From Symbiodinium natans (Eukaryota; Sar; Dinophyceae; Suessiales; Symbiodiniaceae), in NCBI GenBank assembly GCA_905221605.1, contig CAJNDS010000384.1, positions 105,001-153,805 on the forward strand: a DNA stretch of 48,805 nt, written 5' to 3'. Both the position numbers and the translations under genes were made by a program. The notes below the pieces were generated by a model. It searched no databases. It worked only from the letters and a program-made list of their open reading frames with translations, and was not told the DNA's origin. The stretch's first letter is position 1. The number at the start of each line of letters is the position of its first letter. Positions 17,655-27,205 of the stretch are shown piece by piece.

Positions 17655-20013
17655 TGCAGCCTCATTTGCAGGTGGTGCTCCTGCTGTTTGATGCTTCCTC
17701 CGGAACTCCAAGCACTGCTTCTTCTGTGCTCAGGCTTGACGTTAGTGCTGTCCTGTAGCCTGTTGCCCTTTCTCGTTACATGGACGTGCAGATGTGTGCA
17801 AGGCGGCGACGGGCTGCTTTTCCAAGGTGTGGCTGAGTCCCGTCGTGACCGCAGCGGCGGAGCGCGCCGAATTCAGGGGCGACCAAGACTCCTCTCAGCT
17901 TTCAGAGTGCAGTGTTTCTAGTCTGGACAATGGCTGGTGGAAGCCTTGACTCATGTTTTGATCTCGTCCTCTAGAATCAGCGTATGACACCTTTGGATGA
18001 GCTCCACGGAATGTCTGTCCAACCTTGCGCATCGCTGTCAGGATAACCTGATTCGCCAAGTGTTTGTCAGCTGCGCATCGCACGCTTGAGAACCGTGCAG
18101 CGCCAAAAATCATGCCACTTTCAGTTTGGAGTCACGCAGGCGATTGACACGTATACTTGTCTTGGAAGCCCTTCCGCCTCGCATGCTGGAAGTCAGTTGC
18201 AGCGTCTCAGTGGTCGGGAGATGCATCAGAGCATGGTTTGGGGCATTTTGGTTCCCAGCGTTCAGGTACTGGACGGGTGGTGGAACCTGAACTCTACGAG
18301 GAAGAGGCGGCTCAAACTGGAGACATGCCTCCTGTGAAGGGAAACCTTAAGCCCCTAGCTCGAACCCGAGCAGCCAGTCCAAGAGTTTGCCGACAGGCCG
18401 GCGCAAGTTGGGCCTTTCTACTTGGCAGTCGGCTGGCTGCACACAAGACTATGCTTATTATGACGTCGGTAAAGAAAGGCGATCGTGGTTGCTGTAAACA
18501 ACATCCTGTAAGGCTTGGTTGGCGCAGCTCCAAGCGGAGGCCGGCCCCAAATTCTGTGGTGTTGCGTGGGTAGATTCGGGTTGCAGGAAGATGTTAGTCT
18601 CTTTTAGTCCATCACTGTGCAGTTCCTTTTAGCAAAAGGCACCGGCAAGCTCGTGTGCGCCATGCAGTTCAAAACCGTAGTTGTCTCGAGAGATGAGAGG
18701 TAAAGGAACACGGAACGGAGTCGGTACATCAGCGCCGCAGCTGCCACGAAACAAAGTCCGATGAAAAGCCCGATGGGGGCTACACGTGGGGCTACCGGAT
18801 TGTGAAACCGTCTTGCAAGACGGGCAGCCAAGCGGATGGCAGCTGTGACTCCCACGATCTCCCACAAGTTGCGCCAAGTGTGTCGTTGTAAGCCTTGTGC
18901 CTGCCAAAGCACTGTGAAGCCCGGACGGCATGACAAACGGCCATGCTACCGAGGGTTACACCATCTTCCTTGTACTCGGCTCTCTCCCACCGCCTGTGGA
19001 GCCGTGATAGCCTTATGACGGTGAATCCAGGTGAACTGCGGTTGCTAGCCAGGGCGGGTTCACGAAACGTTATCTTATCCATCGGGGGGCAAGGGGGTGT
19101 TCCGACGCCAAGGTCCACTGCTGACCGGCACGAGATGGAGAGCCTCAGCAGCACACAGATACTGCCATGATACTGCCCTCTTCGGATTTTTTTTCAATGA
19201 CAGAGCCTGCTGCATTAAAACAGACAAAGACTGGAGCATGGGCGGTTGGTCGGGGTTTGCGATTTTCATGGCTGACATGGCGCAGAGGAACTTCCATGCC
19301 GTTGTTGACTTGCGGGAGAAGGCAGGAAGTTTGTTTCGATAGCTTACCTTGGCTTCGCTCACATGTAATGCTAGTGGCTGTGTCGAAATTGGCCAACTGG
19401 ATCCAACTGGTCGCAGGTCACAGGGTGTGCTGAAAGAGTCTCTTTTGTATATGCTTGTGGCAGCATGCTGGGCACACTGTCGTGAAATCTAGGCCAAGCA
19501 CCATGGTGGAAATCCTGTCATGAACGAGCCGGACTCTGAAGAGGAAGGCAGGAAGCTCTTTGATGGAAATGATCCCAGCTGCCTGAGGGAATCATTTACA
19601 TGTTTCATTTGCCTTGGCAAGGGCTCGCAGATTTCATTGAGATCCCCGAGCCCATTGCATCCCAGGGCCGGAATTGGCCTTAGTGTGAAACTTGAAAGGG
19701 ACGTCGGTCTACGAAGTACTAGCTGCAGAAAAAGTTGAAACCAGGGTCTCCTTGGCGGATGCCTGCACGTCAATGCGAGAGATGGGCTTCAAGGCACGTG
19801 ATTTTCCCGATCCTTCCAGAGCAATCCTTTGTCCCCAGTGGCTGTCTTGAACTGCAAAGTCTCGTATCCTGTGCAGAAGCCACAGATCGACATCGCATCT
19901 GCCTCAGCTTGGCAGAAGAGCCAGTGACGCCTCAAGGTCTGTGGACAAGCCATGGTAGGTCCCAAACTGACGCACCCACCGACTGGCAGGTACATAGACA
20001 TCTAGGCATACAG
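17655..20013. other. No gene named; several weak exon candidates
   Basis: Plus 18233-18360 reads LGHFGSQRSGTGRVVEPELY then EEEAAQTGDMPPVKGNLKP, exon-like. Minus 18604-18936 encodes a possible transmembrane segment (VAPIGLFIGLCFVAAAALMY, then RLRSVFLYL). Plus near 19190-19340 reads FGFFFNDRACCIKTDKDW then SMGGWSGFAIFMADMAQ. None has a recognised domain and the strands conflict, so no gene is asserted. Confidence 0.25.
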
Positions 20014-20064
20014 CATATATATATATAAAGGATTATATATATATATATATGTGTATGTGTATAA
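20014..20064. repeat. AT / GTGTAT microsatellite
   Basis: Two runs of ATATAT around TAAAGGATT, ending GTGTATGTGTAT. Confidence 0.9.
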
Positions 20065-20320
20065 TCTAGGGCCCTCCCCTACAACAGACACGTGTCTCGA
20101 AACCACTGTAAATAGCCATTAAGAGACGTTCTTCGAAAGTCCAAAGCCGCTGCTCCGGAACCTATTCCGGAACCCCCTGGAACCTTCACCGGACCCCGTC
20201 TCAGGAAGTCACATCTGCTCCGAAGCTAAACGGGCTGAAAATTCCAAAAGCTCATGCAATTAGGGACAACAACTAGCCCGATTATAGTGGCTATGTTTGT
20301 TGGTGTGTCGCCTGTCCTAG

Positions 20321-21010
20321 CAGCTGTCCTTCCAAAATCCCCGGTCTCTCACGCAACATGACTTCAAAATGATAGGTGGCTTTCGCTTAATGAAGTTATC
20401 CGAATATATCCGAGTCATTTGCACTTTTGAACTTGGGAGGTCCAATATTCCCTACCTTATCAAGGAGTAGCCATTTAAGGTTAGTAGTGACCACCCAGTT
20501 CAAATGTTTACGTTTGCAAACTTGGGTGGGGTGGGAGGGAAGCTTTTCTTGCTGGCGCATCGATGGTCCCAGTAGCTGTCCTTCATTCCCTTCCAAATTC
20601 GGTCATTCCAGCAATATGACGGTAAAATGACCACCTATGTCAATCAAGCTGGCTTCCAATATTGCGACCTTGCTAGGTAGTAGCTATTTCAGAACTGAAA
20701 GCGGCCTCCATGTATCCTGACCAGTTCAAAGGATTACATTTTACACGTAAGGAGCTAGTGTCTGATTAGGCAAGTATAATCCTTTCAGGTTTCTTCTGTT
20801 CACTGAAAGAATGGGATTGTTCTTACAGTTGCAAGCCGATGTATTTCAATCAATTTCGTTTGTCCTATTTCTAAAATCTGCTGTTGCAGCATCTGGACTC
20901 TAACATGACTTGAAAAATATAGCTGGCCTTCCAGTATGTTAATCAAACTAGCTGAATGTTTGGCATGTTTAAGTAGGCGTGGGGGACTCATATGCTCAGG
21001 AAAAACTTCC
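20321..21010. repeat. Diverged tandem repeat, units ~250-290 bp
   Basis: Three blocks start near 20322 (AGCTGTCCTTCCAAAATC), 20573 (TAGCTGTCCTTCATTCCC) and 20860 (TTTGTCCTATTTCTAAAATC). Each carries, in order, an AACATGACTTCAAAATGA-like word, an AATCAAGCTGGCTTCCA / TTAATCAAACTAGCTGA-like word, and (units 1-2) a CAGTTCAAA...TTTACR segment. The region is AT-rich and contains no credible exon. Confidence 0.5.
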
Positions 21011-21632
21011 ATGTAAATCAAAATCCGCATACGTCATTCAATATGTATGGGCGTACAACACAACATATGCGGCGCAGCCGCATTGGACTCAGTCTCTAGT
21101 TGTTAATTTAAGTGATGTCAGTAACAAATGAACATAGTATTGTAAAGTTTATGAACAGAACGTGTTCTCATCACATCCTCTCGCAGGTTAGCAATCAACA
21201 TAACTTAACCAATTCAGTTAGCATAAGTGAAATCAGCTATAATTACTAAGCTGCTTTCCTGATCTTAACTATTGAGACCATAAAACACTCCTTTATTCTC
21301 TTCCCATATTCCTGGCATTGAGGTAGGATTCATTCTAGTTGACATCCGACCAACTCAAACGGCTACACCAACAACTTGAGGGCAACTAATGTCTTATCTA
21401 GTTTGTAAAAGATATAACCCGAAAGTTCTGTTCATGTAGTTAACGAAAGCATCGTTAAGAATGGCGTTGAATTTCAAAGCATACAAGGAACACCGAACTA
21501 CCACCGAGCATGGCTTTCGAGATTTCGGGCCTATGCTCCATAATTGTACAGCTGGAAAATGGTGCAACCTTCCCTATGACAGTCTGTGGTAGGAAGCCTG
21601 TTTCTACGTCTGTCCTGGAGTGAGCATACACG
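21011..21632. other. AT-rich non-coding stretch
   Basis: No repeat array and no exon I can support. Frames are short on both strands. Confidence 0.4.
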
Positions 21633-21840
21633 TTCATGTGTATGTGTTTATTAATTCATTTATATATTTATATATGTCGACAGATATAGGTACATGTACA
21701 GATCTATGTACATGTAGTGCATGTAAATGTAAATCTGTGGTCGTCCCTGATACATGCCTCATATCCATCGTTCTATCTATCTATCTGTCTGTCTGTATAC
21801 CTGTTTTTGGATGTGTGTTTGCATGCCCCATGATAGAATC
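21633..21840. repeat. Mixed microsatellite region
   Basis: TATATATTTATATATG, then GTACATGTACA words, then CTAT and CTGT runs near 21771-21796. A plus open frame across it is a by-product. Confidence 0.7.
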
Positions 21841-22070
21841 AGAAGATGAGGCCCTTCGGCTGGGTGCGCATGATGGCGAGCTGGCGTCAGAACCCAAGAA
21901 GCCTTGAGTTCAAGATGCCGGCATGCATCCGGAATCTGTGGGGGCAGGGATGTTTCCCAGTACTAGGCTGCACAGGCTGATGCAAATAGTCAACCTTTGG
22001 TGTCGCTCATCCCGTTTGCCCAGCGCACTGACAGTTTCCCAAAACATGGCCTCGAGCTCAGATCCAGCTT

Positions 22071-22148
22071 TGATTCAGCAATGGTCCCAGTCCAAAAACG
22101 TCCCGGTTGTGATTCAGCAATGGTCCCAGTCCCAAAACGTCCCGGTTT
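22071..22148. repeat. Exact-like 39-bp tandem duplication
   Basis: TGATTCAGCAATGGTCCCAG ... CGTCCCGGTT occurs twice, 39 bp apart (22071-22109 and 22110-22148), with about one or two differences. 39 bp is 13 codons, so any frame would be preserved. Confidence 0.92.
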
Positions 22149-24135
22149 GCCTCGTAAGATGTTCCGAAGGCATTCGAGAAAATTCGTTGGCCAACACAGG
22201 CTGGGACTCGCCACCAAGACATACCAAGACCGTGGCACTATGGCACCGATGGCAAGACGGAAAGTGTTTCTTTCACTCGCCCTCCTCCGCTGCATCTTGC
22301 GCTGCGCTGAGGGCCAAGAAGAGGCTTAGATGCGTTGCTTAAATCTCGATGGGCCTCGAGCCCAAAACCGTGACGTTGCCCCGCTCTTTGTGCCTCCTTC
22401 CTCAAGGCTTGCTGGGCTTCTTGGCTCCCTTGTGCATCAGGGTGTATCGGGGGCACCTGACACGTGGCATGTTCAGGCCGCGTGAAAAAAAGCGAAACTG
22501 GAGGGTTTTTGCTGTGCGCATCCACCTGGTGAGCTTGAGAATCAAGCTTCAACGAGGTCACAGTTCCTGGCCATCATGCGGCCCGTAGAAGACGAGGAGG
22601 TGGCAAAGTGATAGTTGGGATGTGGCAAGTAGCAGTGCAGTGTCCTCAGATGTGAAGAAGGACAGGATCGTTGCGCTGCTGCTTTCAGCAGGTCGAGTCA
22701 AACCCCGCAGTATGGGCCAAGGAGATGCAGGCAACGACAAGCTCTGACAGGGAGTGAGAATGCGGAGACTACTGTCGTGATTCATGTATGTACCGTGACA
22801 TGCCGTGACGGACATGCTGGCAAATAACTGCAGGTTCGTAGTGCGAGGGAACACAAACATCTGTATTGTGTACGGTGCAGGCATGCATTCTCGGACTGGA
22901 CATGGTCAATGCGTCCATGGAAGTTGTCGTGCAGGTTGGCCAGTCCCCATGCAGACTCCCATTGCAAGTCTCAGGCAGCTGTGCAATGCAATGATTCAGC
23001 GCCTTTCTCCAATCTTACATCTTAGATTTGTTGCTCACTTCTAAGACTGCAGGGCTTGTCTTCGGCTTGCGTTGCTGAAAGCTGAGATGTCGACGCAGGG
23101 ATTACTGCGCATCGGAACGCTGCTGAGTTGTCCGCAGGCCCACCAAGCATAGAGCAGTGTCATCGGGTTTCATGTTCCCTGGCTAACTCATGTGCTTCGG
23201 GCGGAAGTAGGGATGCAAAGGCAGATGCAGGGCGCTTCATGAAGTGCACAGTGTGAGCACTCGACCTAACAGTTGAAGCAATGCCCTGCGCTCGGAGCAA
23301 TGAGCTTGTCAAGGCGCTTTCAAATCACATCTGCAGCAGTTTGTTGAAGTCCAGTCAAGCGAGCGAGATCCAGTTTTTGCCAAATGGATAAGCACTATTT
23401 TTTGACGTACCTCGCGTTAAAGCCTTGGTCAGCTCGAACAAGAACTCCAAGATCAACCTATACTACAGTTCACTGGAGACAAGCGCAGCTTGTTTGTCGT
23501 GATTTCCTGGCATGGCTCGGGACGTGGCCGCGAGACGGCGGCAGCTTGATGTGGGGAACCCTGGAGTCTTGAGATGTGAGTCTCGTGCGAGGTGCCTGAT
23601 GTCGCATGGATGTTGTGAACTGCCGTCCGCAAGCACTATCAGGGTAAAGCTATCTGTCGCTTTAGTGCTATAAGTCAGGTGTCATGCCTTCACCGCGGAA
23701 GAGTATCTTCTGCTACTTGTCAGCAGTTGTTCCCACGCTTGCCAGATGATTCGTGATCAGCTGGGGGCTTCATTCACCGCTCAGAACACAGGGCAAAGGC
23801 ACGCCCGACTAATTGAACCCTCTTCCTCCCAACAACTCCTGCCAGAGAGTCCTGTGAGTGCCACGGTTTCTGCAGCTGGTTTAGATAGCGTGGGCTCACA
23901 GCCATGTTGCGGCAGAACACTGCATGCTTCTTGAGAGGAATTCTCATTGCGACAATCATCATACCACTCAGTCGGCTAGTTTCTCCCCTGAAGCTGAAAG
24001 CTTCTGACTAAGACACAAAGACAACGTTCGCTTCGGTAGAAAGTTGCCATGGAGTGGGAAGTCACTGGCGGTGCGGACAAAGGCGGCTTGACGAACGCAG
24101 TGGTTCGAAATTTTGACCCAGAAGTGCCCGCTTTC

Positions 24136-24173
24136 GATTGCTTGTGATTCCGCTGATTGCTTGTGATTCCGCT
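24136..24173. repeat. Perfect 19-bp tandem duplication
   Basis: GATTGCTTGTGATTCCGCT occurs twice back to back. Confidence 0.95.
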
Positions 24174-25597
24174 GGCGGTCGAAGGGAGCAATGTGTCGAC
24201 AGGCGGCATTCTTGTGCGGGAAGGGCAGGCGCTTACCTCCAAGGCCAGGGTCAAACACCTCAACTTGGTTTGCCTAGGCCTAGACGAGTTCGGATTTGAA
24301 CAAGCTTCTTTGATAGTCAGATCTTCAGAGGCTTGCGACGATCGCCTGTCCACCGGGGCGTCCGTGAAGGAGCTGCAGCTCGTCGGCGACAGACTTTGCT
24401 GCTTGGAGAAGTTCAGTTGTAGCTGGTCTGCATGATTCCGAGATGGCGGCTTATGCTGTCAGATGCATGCAAGATCTAGCTTTCGCATACTTGCCAGCTC
24501 TCGTCTGGGGCCTTGAAATGCACATGCCTTAGCTTTATGAAGGCTTTCCTTTAAAGGGACTGAGCATGAAAACCTGGATTGCGAAGGCATGAGATCTTTA
24601 TGCTTATGTTGGTGAGAATTTTGCCGAGATATGCTGAGGCTATGAGCTCCTCACAGGCACCGGCCCAAAAACTGGCTGGGCCGCTTGATGAGAACGAAAC
24701 ACAAAGAACACGAATTCATGGCAGTCACTCTTTCCGGCTCTGGTCCTTAGGTTCTTTGTATGCTTTCGCATGCGCATTTGCAAGTTTCTGCAGCTCCGCT
24801 GGAGTGTTTACGCTTTCGTCCCTAGTGGAAAAGCTGCACGCAGTACAGAGAACATGCGCTTTGGTTTGCAGAAAGCGAGGTCAGCGTCAAGATCAGTGGG
24901 AAAGAGCTCGTGGTCCGAAAAGCAGCTGCGCCGGTTGAGGCTGAACCTTGAAGCATAGAGTCAGGCAGATCAAGCAGAAGGAGCTAGGAGGATGTATCGG
25001 CGTGACCCCCGACTCGGTTGTATGTTCGGTGTTGAATGACAACTTGGGCTTCGAGTTGTGAAGGTTTCGTTAGCAAGCTAGCCACGGCAAGCAGCAACAT
25101 AGTGTGCAGGTTGGACTGCGCGGCAGATCACATCTGCGCTCGTGGAGTTGTAGCGGGGATGGGGTCATCTGATCCCCCTCGAAGATTCTTCAGGCCGTGA
25201 AGATGCCCGACTTTGAAAAGCTGGATGAAAGCTATCCGTCAATGAAAAAGGCCCCTGGTTGTTGCGAACCTGCATGAACCTGCATGCCCATGATCCAATG
25301 GTCCAATGGCGGCCATGTCAACCCCATGTCTCGAGCAACTTGAGCCCTGAGGGTGCATCTCCCACTGGCAAGACGCCTTGGTTGAAGATGCTCGGGAAGG
25401 CCAACGAAAATGCCAAGGGGTGACCTGTCAACAGCATTGTTTCTTTTTGGCGGGGCGCCCGTGCCTGCAGAGCCGCATGCAAAAACAGCAAAGCCACTAG
25501 CAGAGCAAGTGCCAAAGCTGGCTGAGGCGTTTGGTCATCTTCTCTTGGACGGGCAATCGTGGTGGACAGGGCTCCGCTCACAACTTCATGAAGCCAG

Positions 25598-27160
25598 CCT
25601 CGCCTGCATGGGCGGAGCACCTGAAGAGCTTTCAGCAGTACGAGGCCATGTCATAGTCATGTAGTCATGTAGTCATGTAGTCATGTGTCATAGTCATGTG
25701 TTATACTTTGTGCGCTTTTCGTGGCTTAAGGTGAACTATCCTGGTCGAGGCACCCGCGTCAAGGATCCTCTCTATGAGGATCGGTGTGGTTGAAGCGCTC
25801 ATAGTTGGTCCAACTAGCACTGAGCTTTGCTTGTTTTGGTGAGTTCTGATCTTGCGGGACTGTGCTATGGTGCCGCGGAGACACTTGCAGCACTGAGCGC
25901 TTGAGCCTTGGTGCGCCTGCAGGACCCTGTAAAGTACGTGCAGGATATTGCTTCCGCCCTTCAGGACGGGATCTTCCTATGAGTGTGAGCCAGGGTGAGA
26001 TGTTAGCCGAGTGCGTGCCGAGGAGGCCTTGAAGGACGGCCTACCTTTCGTGGCTCTGCTTCAGACGATATCAGCCAGACAACACGAGGGCAGAAGAGAG
26101 AACGCAATGCAAGGCGAGGCAGGCGGAGGCGGAGTCTCTAGAGTCGGAAGTCTTAGGTGTTGCTGGGTTTCTCCTTCGGCTCCGTGTTGGCGATGGAGGT
26201 GGCAAGGCCACTTTGGCTGCATTTCCCCCGGTTGGGGGAGCCACTTTACAGGGCTTGCAAGCTCAGGGGTTTTGAGGGGCTTTGGGGGGTTGTGAGGGGG
26301 GGGGCTCTGAGGGGTTTAGAGCGCTTTAGGGGTCTGGGCGACGTGTTCCTCGGAAGCACTGAAGTCTCAGAAGCACTTGGCTTGGGGTATTGGGGTCCCC
26401 CTTCTTCAACGCATACAGCCCTGAAGACCAGAAGACACGTTTGAGCTGACTCCTTTCTTCCAGCTCGCTTGGCGCCGTTTCAGGCCCGCTGGCTGCTAGG
26501 ACATACTTTCTGTGGCTGATAACATCGCGGCATCAGGTCTTTGCAGGCAAAAGACATGGGCCCCCTGGCTGTCGTGGCCGTCAGTGCAGAGGCTCCCTGC
26601 CGCCTGGAACCCTAGTAATCCCCAGTGGCGGCGCCCAAAGTGCGCACAGCCCTGCATCCGCCGTGTCCTGTTTGAAGTCGCATTTGGGCTCAATTTCTTC
26701 GCAGGCGCCACAGTGGCCTGGCCGCTCACGCCTGGGTCTGGCCAACCTCGGCGAGGCGCGGTGGGAGCCCCGGAAGGCTGCGGACGGCCCGATCTTGGCA
26801 GCTTCTGACGCTTCCTGCCCTCTGATCTTTGCTCCAAGGTTTGAGCAGATGCTGAAGGACAAGGGTGGGACGGAGTTCATCTTACAGGACCCAGGCATGA
26901 AGAAGATGTTTGTGCCGGTGATCACGGCCGACTGCAAGCTAGAGGAGAACTACAGGTTTGATGCCTCTGCTGGACCGCTGAAGTGTCCTCTGCTTGTCTT
27001 TTATGGCAAGAAGGAAGGCCATGACAAGATGAAGACTGTCATTGATGCGGAAGCCGTTGAAGCGTGGATGGAGCTCACAGCCTGTCCCAAGCTCTCAAAA
27101 CTGCAAGCGCTGGAGAGCGATTGGCATCTTGGCACCAGAGAGGAACTACTGCTTTTCTGC
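25598..27160 (+). CDS. Type II thioesterase (alpha/beta hydrolase), at least eight exons
   Basis: Homology-guided exons join in phase: 25598-25644 (SPAWAEHLKSFQQYE), 25731-25778 (VNYPGRGTRVKDPLYE), 25923-25964 (DPVKYVQDIASALQ), 26035-26049 (DGLPF), 26157-26206 (VLLGFSFGSVLAMEVA), 26537-26591 (SLQAKDMGPLAVVAVSAE), 26705-26760 (APQWPGRSRLGLANLGEA) and 26839 to about 27160 (FEQMLKDKGGTEF ... ITADCKLEENYRF ... CPLLVFYGKKEGHDK ... ESDWHLGTREELL). These follow the order of type II thioesterases: PGRG box, GxSxG nucleophile (GFSFG, Ser), the SG.RAPQWPGR box (here SAEAPQWPGR), acid (Asp in GHDK) and His (DWHLG). Such enzymes release or edit acyl chains on polyketide or peptide synthases. The first exon is unsure: LFLFGGAPVP near 25437-25466 resembles the LFCFPGAGG start, and TPWLKMLGKANENA (about 25370-25410) the leader. 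Donors: GC, GA, GA, GT, GC, GC, GT. The 3' end past 27160 is not resolved. Confidence 0.8.
25651..25700. repeat. TCATGTAG tandem repeat in a thioesterase intron
   Basis: Repeated AGTCATGT units, including TAGTCATG and GTCATAGTCATGTG variants, immediately after the first clear exon. Confidence 0.85.
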
Positions 27161-27181
27161 TTCAGAGGCAGTGCTATCTTC

Positions 27182-27205
27182 GGGGGGGGGGGGGGGGGGG
27201 GGGGG
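27182..27205. repeat. 24-base G homopolymer
   Basis: An unbroken run of 24 G, then C, then GGGG. It is just downstream of the last clear thioesterase exon. The length may be unreliable in sequencing or assembly. Confidence 0.9.

Larger units (their letters stand above)
21841..25590. other. Long stretch without a supported gene
   Basis: Apart from the two short tandem duplications listed at 22071 and 24136, I see no domain. The most protein-like piece is plus 24157-24435 (RVKHLNLVCLGLDEFGFEQA, then SVKELQLVGDRLCCLEKF), which faintly recalls leucine-rich repeat spacing but is too short to call. The last part (about 25330-25470) may hold early thioesterase exons. Confidence 0.35.

Noticed and set aside
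18604-18936. Membrane protein gene on the minus strand
   Set aside because: One hydrophobic stretch in an isolated frame, with overlapping frames in both strands; recorded only as a weak candidate.
20466-20486. Spliced-leader relic (GTAGCCATTT)
   Set aside because: The ten-base match lies inside the diverged tandem unit, whose other copies do not match, and no coding start follows.
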